Positions 1 through 8,307 of a DNA stretch of 37,528 bases are shown piece by piece. Numbering within the stretch: position 1 is the first letter of the stretch; the number at the start of each line of letters is the position of its first letter. The notes under the pieces were generated by a model, which made no database searches, was not told the origin of the DNA, and worked only from the letters and a program-made list of their open reading frames with translations. The translations under genes and the position numbers were made by a program. The DNA is from Rhizobium sp. Q54 (lineage in GTDB: Bacteria; Pseudomonadota; Alphaproteobacteria; SHVZ01): contig CAMBVS010000039.1 of NCBI GenBank assembly GCA_945871425.1, forward strand, positions 1 to 37,528, in the 5' to 3' direction.

Positions 1-7
1 GTCCGAG

Positions 8-934
8 ATGATCGCGATCGACGGGCTCACCAAGCGTTTCGGCGCGATCACGGCCGTCGACGATATTTCGTTCACGGTGAAGCGCGGCGAGGTGCTTGGT
101 TTCCTTGGGCCGAACGGCGCCGGCAAGTCGACCACGATGAAGATGATCACGGGCTTCCTTGCGCCGAGCGCGGGCACGGCGCGCGTGTGCGGCTATGACG
201 TCCAGGACAACCCGATCGACGCCAAGAAGAAGATCGGCTACCTGCCCGAGGGTGCTCCGGCCTATCCGGACATGACGCCCGCGGCGTTCCTAGACTTCAT
301 CGCCCGCGTGCGCGGCCTCGACGCCGGGACGCGCAAGCGCCGCATCGCCGACGCGGTCGAGACGACGCAGCTAGCGGACGTTCTCTACCAGTCGATCGAC
401 ACTCTATCGAAGGGCTTCAAGCGCCGGGTGGGTCTCGCCCAGGCGCTGCTGCACGATCCCGAGGTGCTGATCCTGGACGAGCCGACCGACGGCCTCGACC
501 CCAACCAGAAGCACGAGGTCCGCAGCCTCATCAAGGCGATGTCCTACGACAAGGCCATCATCATCTCGACCCACATCCTCGAAGAGGTCGACGCGATCTG
601 TACCCGCGCCATGGTCATCTCCGGCGGCCGGGTCGTCGCCGACGGGACGCCGGTCGAGCTGGAGCAGCTGTCGCGCCACTACAACGCGGTCGCCGTCCGC
701 CTCGAGGACGAGGCCGACACCGATGCCGTGAAGTCGGCGCTGGAGCGCATCGACGGTGCGCTCTCGGTCGAGGCCAACAAGTATTCCGGACACCTCACCG
801 TCTACCCGAAGGACGGGGCCTCGCTGATCGGCGAGGTCGGGCAGGTGATGCGGTCCGGCCGCTGGCGGGTCGCCGAGATCCGCGTCGAACGCGGCCATCT
901 CGACGAAGTCTTCCGTCGCATCACGCAGGCGTAG
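8..934 (+). CDS. Gld-type ABC transporter ATP-binding protein
   Basis: Cytoplasmic ATPase of a multidrug/gliding-type (GldA/CcmA-like) ABC exporter; 308 aa. Walker A GPNGAGKST lies at about residues 34-42, the signature loop is LSKGF at 133-137 (a degenerate form of LSGGQ), and Walker B ends in LDEP around 155-159, followed by the D-loop and the switch His in STH. The C-terminal 90 residues form the extra domain usual for this subgroup. It begins at the first ATG, seven bases into the window, so its ribosome binding site and any upstream partner are cut off. The permease follows after 12 bases, and a GldG-like and a DUF4340 gene complete the operon. The transporter family is clear; the substrate is not known. 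Confidence 0.93.
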   Translation: MIAIDGLTKRFGAITAVDDISFTVKRGEVLGFLGPNGAGKSTTMKMITGFLAPSAGTARVCGYDVQDNPIDAKKKIGYLPEGAPAYPDMTPAAFLDFIARVRGLDAGTRKRRIADAVETTQLADVLYQSIDTLSKGFKRRVGLAQALLHDPEVLILDEPTDGLDPNQKHEVRSLIKAMSYDKAIIISTHILEEVDAICTRAMVISGGRVVADGTPVELEQLSRHYNAVAVRLEDEADTDAVKSALERIDGALSVEANKYSGHLTVYPKDGASLIGEVGQVMRSGRWRVAEIRVERGHLDEVFRRITQA

Positions 935-946
935 GGGCTCCGTCAC

Positions 947-1678
947 ATGGGTATCTACACGATCTTCCGGCGCGAGCTGACCAGCTACTTCCTCACACCG
1001 CTCGCCTACATCTTCATCGTCATCTTCCTGGCGATGGCCGGCACCTTCACCTTCTTCGTCGGCAATTTCTTCGGCCGCGGCCAGGCTGACCTGCAGCCGT
1101 TCTTCCAGTTCCATCCCTGGCTCTACCTCTTCCTGATCCCGGCCATCACCATGCGGCTGTGGGCGGAGGAGCGGAAGACCGGCTCGATCGAGCTGCTGCT
1201 GACGCTGCCGATCTCGATGACCGCCGCGGTGCTGGGCAAGTTCTTCGCCGCCTGGTGCTTCACCGGCATCGCGCTGGCTCTGACCTTCCCGATGTGGATC
1301 ACCGCCAACGTGCTGGGCTATCCGGACAACGGCGCGATCCTCGCCGGGTATGCCGGCAGCTTTCTGATGGCGGGCAGTTTCCTTGCGGTCGGCTCGGCGA
1401 TCTCGCCCTTGACCAAGAACCAGGTCATCGCCTTCGTCGTCACCTCGGTGGTGTGCTTCATCTTCACCGTCGGCGGTACCGGCGTCGTCCTCAACTTCTT
1501 CACCGGGTGGGCGCCGACGCTGGTGGTCGATACCGTTTCGCAGATGAGCTTCATGACCCATTTCAACGCCATCTCTCGCGGCGTCATCGATGCCCGCGAC
1601 ATGGTCTACTTTGCGTCCGTGATCAGCTTCTTCCTGTTCGCCAACGTGATCTTAGTCGACCTCAAGAAGGCGGGCTGA
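947..1678 (+). CDS. Gld-type ABC transporter permease
   Basis: Membrane subunit pairing with the ATPase just upstream; 243 aa. The chain has about six hydrophobic helices, with a first segment near residues 15-38, a short loop rich in Phe and Gln, and the WAEERKTGSIELLLTLP motif near residues 68-84 that is characteristic of ABC-2 type GldF/NosY-like permeases. The start ATG follows the ATPase stop by 12 bases and the stop is five bases before the next gene, which supports one transcript. Family assignment is firm; cargo is unknown. Confidence 0.92.
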   Translation: MGIYTIFRRELTSYFLTPLAYIFIVIFLAMAGTFTFFVGNFFGRGQADLQPFFQFHPWLYLFLIPAITMRLWAEERKTGSIELLLTLPISMTAAVLGKFFAAWCFTGIALALTFPMWITANVLGYPDNGAILAGYAGSFLMAGSFLAVGSAISPLTKNQVIAFVVTSVVCFIFTVGGTGVVLNFFTGWAPTLVVDTVSQMSFMTHFNAISRGVIDARDMVYFASVISFFLFANVILVDLKKAG

Positions 1679-1683
1679 CCCAA

Positions 1684-3654
1684 ATGCCGAACGACATCTC
1701 CCGTCCGGGCGAAGGCGAAGCGGTCGCCAAGCGGCCCCAGGGCGTGAGCGCGCGGGCGCGCCGCTCCTATGCCTGGGCCGCGCTCGCCGCCGGCGTCGTC
1801 CTCTTCCTCGCCGTCAACGTGCTCTCCAACGCCTGGCTGCGGGCCGGCCGCGTCGACATGACCCAGGGCAAGCTCTACACCCTGTCCGAGGGCACCAAGG
1901 ACATCCTGTCCAAGATCGAGGAGCCGATCACGCTCCGGCTCTATTTCTCGCCCAAGCTCGGCCGCGACATCCCGCTCTACGCCAACTATCACCAGCGCGT
2001 GCGCGACCTGCTCGACGAGTACACCAGCCGCGCCGGCGGCAAGATCAAGCTCGAGTTCTACGATCCCGCGCCCTATTCCGACGTCGAGGACCGCGCCGTC
2101 GCCTATCGTCTGCAGGGCGTGCCGCTCGAGCAGGGCGGCGAGCAGGTGTTCTTCGGCCTCGCTGGCACCAACTCGACCGACGACGAGGAGATCCTCGCCT
2201 TCTTCCAGCCGGAGCGCGAGCGCTTCCTCGAATACGACCTGACCAAGGTCGTCTTCAACCTCGCCAACCCGAGGCGCCGCGAGGTCGGCCTGATCTCGCA
2301 ACTGCCGATCGCCGGCGACGTCATGCCGATGCAGGGCATGCGCATGCCGCAGCCCTGGGTGGTCATGGACCAGATGCGCCAGGTGTTCCAGGTGCGCCAG
2401 TTCGGCGGCGACACCGGCTCGCTGCCGAAGGACCTGCAGCTCCTGATGCTGGTGCATCCGAAGGAGCTGTCGGAGGAGGGGCAATACGCCCTCGACCAGT
2501 TCGTGCTGCGCGGCGGCAAGCTGCTGGTCTTCGTCGATCCCAATTCCGAGGTCGACGCCGCGCGCCCGAGCCGCGATCCGAACGCCATTCCCGGCCCGAC
2601 GGCTTCCAACCTGCCGAAGCTGTTCGACGCCTGGGGCGTCGAGCTGGTCAAGGACCGGGTGATCGGCGACCGCCTGACCGCGACCCGGGTCAACGCCGGC
2701 ACCGCCCAACGCCCGCGCGTCACCGACTATATCGTCTGGAACGGCTTCAAGGCCGGCAACCTGAACCGTCAGGATGTCGTCACCGGCGAGCTGCAGATGC
2801 TCAATGCCGCCTCGGTCGGCATCCTGAAGCGGAAGGCGGAGGCGACCACCACCTTCGCGCCGCTGATCACCGCCAGCCCCGGGGCGATGGAAGTCGAGAC
2901 CGACAAGATCAAGTTCGCGCCGGATCCGGCCCAGTTGCTCAAGGACTACAAGGCCGGCAGCGAGATCCTGACCATGGCGGCCCGGATCACCGGTCCGGCC
3001 AAGACCGCCTTCCCCGACGGCCCGCCCAAGGTCGAGGGGCGGCCCCAGCAGCCCGACCTGCAGCCGCATGTCGCCGAGAGCCAGGGGCCGATCAGCGTCA
3101 TCGTCGTCGCCGACACCGACATGCTGGACGACCGCTTCTGGGTTTCGGCCCAGGAGTTCTTCGGCCAGCGCGTGGTCCAGCCCTCGGCCAACAACGGCGA
3201 CTTCGTCGTCAACGCGATCGAGAACCTGGCCGGCGGCAGCGACCTGATGAGCCTCAGGAGCCGCGGCATCTCGTCCAGGCCCTTCGAGCTGGTGCAGGAC
3301 ATCCAGCGCGACGCCGAGCGCCGCTTCCGTTCCAAGGAGCGCGAGCTGCAGGAGAAGCTGAAGGAGACCGAGAAGAAGCTCTCCGACCTGCAGACCAAGG
3401 AGCAGTCGGGCGGCGCCACCATCCTCTCGGCCGACCAGCAGAGGGCGATCGAGGACGCGCGGAAGGAGATCCTGACGCTCCGGCGCGAGCTCCGGCTCGT
3501 CCAGAACGACCTCCGCAAGGACATCGACAAGCTCGAGGCCACGCTCCGGATCGTCAACATCGGGTTGATCCCGATCCTGGTCGCAGTGCTCGCGATCGGG
3601 CTCGGCATCGTCCGCATCACCCGTCGCCGCCGGCGCGCCACGGCCTTGAGCTGA
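1684..3654 (+). CDS. GldG-like ABC transporter auxiliary protein
   Basis: 656 aa protein of the Gldg/IFT52-like family that accompanies ATPase-permease pairs of this type. One membrane helix near residues 29-51 is followed by a large extracytoplasmic part beginning RVDMTQGKLYTLSEGT, a hallmark of the family. A charged coiled coil lies at about 540-615 and a second helix at about 624-646 is followed by an RITRRRRR stop-transfer, so the bulk probably faces the periplasm with both ends anchored. The open frame extends upstream to 1159, but that part is antisense-like filler over the permease; the ATG at 1684, five bases after the permease stop, is the sensible start. The biochemical role of the family outside Bacteroidetes gliding is not established. 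Confidence 0.88.
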   Translation: MPNDISRPGEGEAVAKRPQGVSARARRSYAWAALAAGVVLFLAVNVLSNAWLRAGRVDMTQGKLYTLSEGTKDILSKIEEPITLRLYFSPKLGRDIPLYANYHQRVRDLLDEYTSRAGGKIKLEFYDPAPYSDVEDRAVAYRLQGVPLEQGGEQVFFGLAGTNSTDDEEILAFFQPERERFLEYDLTKVVFNLANPRRREVGLISQLPIAGDVMPMQGMRMPQPWVVMDQMRQVFQVRQFGGDTGSLPKDLQLLMLVHPKELSEEGQYALDQFVLRGGKLLVFVDPNSEVDAARPSRDPNAIPGPTASNLPKLFDAWGVELVKDRVIGDRLTATRVNAGTAQRPRVTDYIVWNGFKAGNLNRQDVVTGELQMLNAASVGILKRKAEATTTFAPLITASPGAMEVETDKIKFAPDPAQLLKDYKAGSEILTMAARITGPAKTAFPDGPPKVEGRPQQPDLQPHVAESQGPISVIVVADTDMLDDRFWVSAQEFFGQRVVQPSANNGDFVVNAIENLAGGSDLMSLRSRGISSRPFELVQDIQRDAERRFRSKERELQEKLKETEKKLSDLQTKEQSGGATILSADQQRAIEDARKEILTLRRELRLVQNDLRKDIDKLEATLRIVNIGLIPILVAVLAIGLGIVRITRRRRRATALS

Positions 3655-3664
3655 GGAGACGACG

Positions 3665-4858
3665 ATGAAGCCTAGGGCGTTCTACATCCTTCTCGGCGCG
3701 ACGGTGATCGTCACCTCCGCCGCGGCCCTCACCGCCTGGCAGCGGGCTGCCGCCACGCTGGGCTCGATCTCGGCCGAGACGGTGGTTCCCGGCCTGATCG
3801 ACCGGGTCAACGACGTCGCCACCATCGAGGTGGTCAAGGGCAAGGATACGGTCACGGTGCAGCGCAGCGCCGACGGCTGGATCATGCCCGACCGCGGCGG
3901 CTATCCGGTCAAGTTCGAGACCGTGAAGCAGAACATCGTCACCATGGCCGAGCTGAAGACGGTCGAGCCGAAGACCGCCAAGGCCGACCTCTACAGCCGC
4001 ATCGAGGTCGAGGACCCGGCCGGCGCCGAGAGCAAGTCGGCGCAGATGACCTTCAAGGACAAGGACGGCAAGGTCATCGCCTCGATGATCGTCGGCCGCA
4101 AGCGCTACGCCCCGATCGGCGGCAAGGACATGGTCTATGTCCGGAAGCCCGGCGAGGCCCGCTCCTGGCTCGCCGAGGGCACCTTCGAGATCCGCACGCC
4201 GGCGCCGGAATGGCTGGTCCGCGAGATCTCCGGCCTCAAGGAAGAGCGCTGGAAGACGCTCACCTTCACCCATCCCGATGGCAGCAAGGCGGTCATGAAC
4301 CGGAAGGACCCGCCGCTCGGCAAGGACGGGAAGCCGCCGGCGAACGACGGCATGCCGCAGGAGGTCTGGGAGGTCGAGGGGCGCCCCGCCGACCGGAATC
4401 TGAAGCCGCCGGCGACCGTCAACTCGACCGCGTCCGCCTTCGACTTCCTGAACCTCGACGACGTGAAGCCCTCGAAGGACGTCGCCGACGGCACGCTCAA
4501 GGCCTCCGCCGAGTTCCTGGCGACCGACGGCCTCATGATGAAGTCGCGCCTGGTCGAGAAGGGCGATGCCAGCTGGGCGATCCTCGAAGCCTCGACCACG
4601 GCCGAGGCCGCGCAGGCGATCAAGGACGAGGCCGCCGCCCTCAACAAGAAGCTCGGCGGCTGGGCCTACAAGCTGCCCGAGTACAAGCAGAACTTCCTGT
4701 CGCGCAAATTTGACGACCTGGTCGAGCCGGTGCGGGTCACCGAGAAGAAGGAAGAGCCGCCGAAGACCGAAGCGCCGGTTCTGAAGGAGGAGCCGGTCCA
4801 GAAGGAAGAGCCGGCGAAGCAGGAGGAAGAGCCGAAGACCGAGAGCAAGGGCGGCTGA
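3665..4858 (+). CDS. DUF4340 domain-containing protein
   Basis: 397 aa membrane-anchored protein and fourth member of the operon, starting ten bases after the GldG-like gene with a GGAGA ribosome binding site. A single N-terminal helix (about residues 5-27) precedes a mostly beta extracytoplasmic region holding the DUF4340 domain (about 60-230). The last 40 residues are a low-complexity tail of Lys-Glu-Glu-Pro units, probably a flexible charged tether. DUF4340 proteins are regularly coded next to GldG-like proteins, which suggests a structural part of the same envelope complex. No catalytic motif is visible. Confidence 0.88.
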   Translation: MKPRAFYILLGATVIVTSAAALTAWQRAAATLGSISAETVVPGLIDRVNDVATIEVVKGKDTVTVQRSADGWIMPDRGGYPVKFETVKQNIVTMAELKTVEPKTAKADLYSRIEVEDPAGAESKSAQMTFKDKDGKVIASMIVGRKRYAPIGGKDMVYVRKPGEARSWLAEGTFEIRTPAPEWLVREISGLKEERWKTLTFTHPDGSKAVMNRKDPPLGKDGKPPANDGMPQEVWEVEGRPADRNLKPPATVNSTASAFDFLNLDDVKPSKDVADGTLKASAEFLATDGLMMKSRLVEKGDASWAILEASTTAEAAQAIKDEAAALNKKLGGWAYKLPEYKQNFLSRKFDDLVEPVRVTEKKEEPPKTEAPVLKEEPVQKEEPAKQEEEPKTESKGG

Positions 4859-4885
4859 CGCCTAGCTCCGCTGTCGTCGCCATCG

Positions 4886-4917
4886 ACGGGCGCGCCTTGG
4901 GCGCGCCCGTTTGTTTT
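4886..4917 (+). terminator. Rho-independent terminator of the Gld operon
   Basis: An 11-bp perfect stem (4886-4896 with 4900-4910, loop TTG) of G+C pairs is followed by TTGTTTT. It lies 27 bases beyond the DUF4340 stop codon. Confidence 0.85.
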
Positions 4918-4934
4918 CAGGGGGTTGTCGTTTT

Positions 4935-4962
4935 GCGGAATTTTGTCCTTGACAAAATCCGC
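4935..4962. promoter_or_regulatory. operator-like palindrome overlapping a TTGACA box
   Basis: ATTTTGTC (4940-4947) and GACAAAAT (4951-4958) are perfect inverted repeats around CTT, extended by GCGG and CCGC with one unpaired base. A consensus -35 hexamer TTGACA at 4949-4954 is embedded in it; 17 bases downstream the -10 is poor. It precedes the unrecognised gene starting at 5046. It is most likely a regulator site; because there is no T-run, a second terminator is less likely. Confidence 0.4.
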
Positions 4963-5045
4963 GGTTTCTGACAGGTTTCGCCCCAGACTTGGGCGAACTG
5001 GCTGACGCGGCGCCCCGGCAACCTCTTCAGCAATACGAGCCTTAC

Positions 5046-6242
5046 ATGACCGGTTTCCCGCAACCGGGCGCCCGCCCGCGCCCGGATTGGTCCTTTGCCG
5101 TTTCCGACGGCGCCTCCTGCCGCTGGGAGCGCGACGAGCTGACCTTCCTCGGTTTCGCCCTCGGCGGCGTCCGCCGCTCGCAGCCCTGGCTGATCGACTT
5201 GAAGGCGCTGACAGCCGCGCTCCAGGAGGTCTATGGCCCGCGTTTCTCCCTGGGCGACCGCGATCTCGTCCTCCAGCTCGCCGTCGACGCCCGCGCGGAG
5301 GGCAAGCGCCATCTTGCCGATGTCCTCGCCGATCGTCTCCGCTTTCCTCATCTCGGCTACTTCGAGCGCGCGTCCGCCGTCGGCACCCTTTCACGCACCC
5401 TCGGCCACGGCCGCAAGAGCGGCTTCAATCCGCGTGTCTCCTACGAGGTCGCACTGCCGCCGCGCTTGTCGGTCGCCTTCAATCCGTATCACCTGCCGGC
5501 CGGTTCGCCGGGCGGCACCGGTGGCCAGTTCGCCAGCCGCGAAGGCGCCACCACCGTCGCGCTCACCCGGCGCGAAAGGGACGAGAACCTTCAGCGTATG
5601 AAGGAAGCGATCGACCGCCGCCGCGACTTGCCGGCGGCGGTCCGCGACGCCACCATCGAGATCTTCGATGCTGAGGGCCGCGGGGCAATCGACAGCAACA
5701 GTGGTGCAGTGGCCGGCATCACGCAAATTGGTCTAACTCAGGCCAAGAATCTCGGAACACCCGGCCTGCAAAGCGTCAAGAGCCCTTCTGATCTCAACAA
5801 GGATCAGATCGTCTTAGTCTACAATGTCTTGATCAGTGACGCATTGAAGGAGTCGGGTGGATCCCGGCGTCTGGACAGCTTCTCGGATCGGCGTACGGCC
5901 ATCGCAATCGCCGACACGGTTTTCGCGCACGGGCGCGCGCGCGGGAGTGGGATGCTCGCCGCCGCCGCGCGGGATCTTCTGAGGAATCTCCCGCCGGAAG
6001 CGCGAGACCAGATCGGTCCATTTCAGGGCCTGGACTCGCGCCCGATAATCGAAATTCTGGAGACCCTCTCCAACAACGGCTATGCGCAAGAAGTTCGTAC
6101 CGCCATCGCCGACCGGCGGCGGGCATGGGTTCAAGATAGGGAAGAAAAGATCCGCGGGGACGCCCTCCTCTCCGAGACCGAAAGTCGGGAGAAGCTACGG
6201 CGCTACACCGGATGGTGGCCGAGGATCGCGCGCTTTGAGTGA
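5046..6242 (+). CDS. unrecognised protein with PAGSPGGTGGQF motif, possible lysozyme-like region
   Basis: 398 aa from the ATG at 5046; a TTG at 4989 would add 19 residues, and neither start has a clear ribosome binding site. Not recognised as a whole. The first 120 residues are a compact helical region. Around residues 145-164 is FNPYHLPAGSPGGTGGQFAS, a form of the PAG-x-GGGQF linker known from phage head-associated and toxin-like proteins. Near 205-230 an acidic EGRGAIDSNSGAVAGITQ segment loosely recalls the E-G...G-I-T signature of GH108 muramidases, but the match is weak. No signal peptide. The DNA from about 5690 to 5870 is visibly AT-richer than its surroundings, hinting at acquisition. 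It faces a secreted-protein gene only 12 bases away. Confidence 0.6.
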   Translation: MTGFPQPGARPRPDWSFAVSDGASCRWERDELTFLGFALGGVRRSQPWLIDLKALTAALQEVYGPRFSLGDRDLVLQLAVDARAEGKRHLADVLADRLRFPHLGYFERASAVGTLSRTLGHGRKSGFNPRVSYEVALPPRLSVAFNPYHLPAGSPGGTGGQFASREGATTVALTRRERDENLQRMKEAIDRRRDLPAAVRDATIEIFDAEGRGAIDSNSGAVAGITQIGLTQAKNLGTPGLQSVKSPSDLNKDQIVLVYNVLISDALKESGGSRRLDSFSDRRTAIAIADTVFAHGRARGSGMLAAAARDLLRNLPPEARDQIGPFQGLDSRPIIEILETLSNNGYAQEVRTAIADRRRAWVQDREEKIRGDALLSETESREKLRRYTGWWPRIARFE

Positions 6243-6254
6243 GATACGAGCCCG

Positions 6255-6953
6255 TCACTTTTCGACCGGATCAGGGCGCTCCCACGGCCACCAAACCAGC
6301 CGCCAGAGCGCGCCTTCTTGGCGAAGGGCATAGGTCGCTCTGGTCTCATAGGGCCACGTCCACGTCCACCATGGGTGCCATGACGATTGATCGCCAAGCG
6401 GGTCAGGACAAGGCGGTGGGCCTCCGCATCTGCGGCGGAAGACCGTTACCAGAAAGTCCCCGACCTTCGGTCGGGTCTCGGGTGTCAGGGGCGCCCAATC
6501 GAACTTCCGTCTGGCGGCCTCGATGTCCGCGACCGTCGCGGTCCTTACGGCTTCGATGCGGTAGTTCAGGGCCAGCGCCCACTCCTCGTTCACGTAGTCT
6601 CTGTCGACATGAACGGGCAGGTGAACATAGGCGTTGCGGCAGAATTGCAAGCCGTCCCTCGAGTCGTCGAGCAGGCCCCAATAGGTCTCGCACGTCATTC
6701 TATTGGCGATCGCGCAGAGCGCGGTCGATGCCGGGCCGCGGAGGCATCGGTAACGGTGCGGATCGTCGAGGAAAATGGCTTCGCGCCAACGTCCGGGGCG
6801 ATCGGGCGCAATCGGCAGCACCGTTGAGGCGGCTTTCTTCGCCGATGCTTCTCCCGTCTGGGCATGGACGGGCTCGGTGGGCAGCGCGGCAAGTAGGGCA
6901 GCGAGGATCAGCGTGACGGATCGGAAGGGCACGGAAGCGGCTCCCGAGGGCAT
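6255..6953 (-). CDS. hypothetical secreted Trp-rich protein
   Basis: 232 aa, not recognised. A Sec signal peptide is clear: FRSVTLILAALLAALPT followed by a VHA cleavage site near residue 31. The mature part has several Cys residues (CLRGPASTALC, CETYW, FCRN, RRRCGGPPPC), plausible disulfides in the periplasm, and an extremely Trp-rich end (SSWHPWWTWTWPYETR and WRLVWWPWERPD). The start ATG at 6953 places the signal peptide correctly. It converges on the PAGS-motif gene with a 12-base gap and is divergent from phaA. It could be a small envelope protein or an inhibitor/immunity partner of its neighbour; both are guesses. Confidence 0.6.
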   Translation of the reverse strand: MPSGAASVPFRSVTLILAALLAALPTEPVHAQTGEASAKKAASTVLPIAPDRPGRWREAIFLDDPHRYRCLRGPASTALCAIANRMTCETYWGLLDDSRDGLQFCRNAYVHLPVHVDRDYVNEEWALALNYRIEAVRTATVADIEAARRKFDWAPLTPETRPKVGDFLVTVFRRRCGGPPPCPDPLGDQSSWHPWWTWTWPYETRATYALRQEGALWRLVWWPWERPDPVEK

Positions 6954-7020
6954 GGATCGCGTCTCATAGCAGAGATTTTGGGCATTTCCATGGCCGGCCG
7001 CTGATCAGAGGCGGCGGCAA

Positions 7021-7050
7021 TTGAAATAGTCGTCGACCGGAGCCTAATCT
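7021..7050 (+). promoter_or_regulatory. candidate sigma-70 promoter of phaAB
   Basis: TTGAAA at 7021-7026, an 18-base spacer and TAATCT at 7045-7050, 43 bases before the phaA start. The -10 overlaps one arm of a 9-bp inverted repeat (GCAGAGATT at 6969-6977, AATCTCTGC at 7046-7054) whose other arm is just upstream of the divergent secreted-protein gene. Confidence 0.45.
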
Positions 7051-7093
7051 CTGCGGACGGGCCGCCTCGGCCCCAAAGCCCCGGAGGAGCCTC

Positions 7094-8269
7094 ATGGCCC
7101 AGGACATCGTCATCGCCTCAGCCGCCCGCACGCCCATCGGCGCCTTCTCCGGCGGTCTCTCGACGCTCCCAGCCCATGAGCTGGGAGCGGCCGTCATCAC
7201 CGCGGCGCTGGGCCGCGCCAAGGTCGAGGCGGCCGAGGTCGACGAGGTGCTGCTGGGCCAGGTGCTGGGGGCCGGCGCCGGCATGAACCCGGCCCGCCAG
7301 GCGGCGATCGCCGCCAAGATCCCGATCGGCGCCACCGCCATGGGCATCAACCAGGTCTGCGGCTCCGGTCTCCGCGCCGTGGCTCTTGGCTTCCAGTCGA
7401 TCCGCAACGGCGACACCAAGGTCGTCGTCGCCGGCGGCCAGGAGAGCATGAGCCTGTCGCCGCACTGCATGCATTTGCGCAACGGCACCAAGATGGGCCC
7501 GGCCGAGATGGTCGACACCATGATCAAGGACGGGCTCTGGGACGCCTTCAACGGCTACCACATGGGCAACACCGCCGAGAACGTGGCCCAGAAATGGCAG
7601 ATCGACCGCGCCCGCCAGGACGCCTTCGCTGCGTCCTCCCAAGCCAAGGCCGAGGCCGCGATCAAGGGCGGCCGCTTCAAGGACGAGATCGTGCCGATCA
7701 CCATCAAGACCCGGAAGGGCGACCAGGTGGTCGACACCGACGAATTCCCGCGTTTCGGCACGACTGCCGAGGTATTGGCCAAGCTCCGCCCCGCCTTCAC
7801 CAAGGACGGCACGGTCACGGCCGGCAACGCGTCGGGCATCAACGACGGCGCCGCGGTGCTGGTTCTGATGACGGCGGCCGACGCCGCCAAGCGCGGCATC
7901 AAGCCGCTCGCCCGCATCGCCTCCTGGGCGACCCGTGGCGTCGATCCTTCCGTGATGGGCTCGGGCCCGATCCCGGCCAGCCGCGCCGCGCTGGAGAAGG
8001 CAGGCTGGAGCGTCGGCGACCTCGACCTGATCGAGGCCAACGAGGCCTTCGCCGCGCAGGCCTGCGCGGTGAACAAGGATCTGGGATGGGACGATGCCCG
8101 GGTCAACGTCAACGGCGGCGCCATCGCGCTCGGCCATCCGATCGGCGCGTCCGGCGCCCGCATCCTGACCACGCTGCTCTACGAGATGCAGAAGCGGGAT
8201 GCCAAGAAGGGCCTCGCTACGCTTTGCATCGGCGGCGGCATGGGAATCGCGCTCTGCGTCGAACGCTGA
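7094..8269 (+). CDS. phaA: acetyl-CoA C-acetyltransferase (beta-ketothiolase)
   Basis: Condenses two acetyl-CoA to acetoacetyl-CoA, the first step of polyhydroxybutyrate synthesis; cytosolic homotetramer in the family. At 391 aa it has the exact family length. The acylated Cys89 sits in NQVCGSG, His348 in ALGHPIG and the proton-donor Cys378 in CIGGG, the same numbering as the classical Zoogloea enzyme. Start ATG follows GGAGGAG by five bases. phaB follows after 38 bases, which makes the biosynthetic rather than degradative role likely. No PHA synthase gene is in the window. Confidence 0.96.
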   Translation: MAQDIVIASAARTPIGAFSGGLSTLPAHELGAAVITAALGRAKVEAAEVDEVLLGQVLGAGAGMNPARQAAIAAKIPIGATAMGINQVCGSGLRAVALGFQSIRNGDTKVVVAGGQESMSLSPHCMHLRNGTKMGPAEMVDTMIKDGLWDAFNGYHMGNTAENVAQKWQIDRARQDAFAASSQAKAEAAIKGGRFKDEIVPITIKTRKGDQVVDTDEFPRFGTTAEVLAKLRPAFTKDGTVTAGNASGINDGAAVLVLMTAADAAKRGIKPLARIASWATRGVDPSVMGSGPIPASRAALEKAGWSVGDLDLIEANEAFAAQACAVNKDLGWDDARVNVNGGAIALGHPIGASGARILTTLLYEMQKRDAKKGLATLCIGGGMGIALCVER

Positions 8270-8307
8270 CTGAAGTCATCCAATCATAAGAAGCTCTGGG
8301 AGGTTTC

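Noticed and set aside
1159..1683. Long upstream extension of the GldG-like reading frame
   Set aside because: It runs over the permease gene in another frame, is Arg-rich shadow protein, and a family-typical start lies at 1684.
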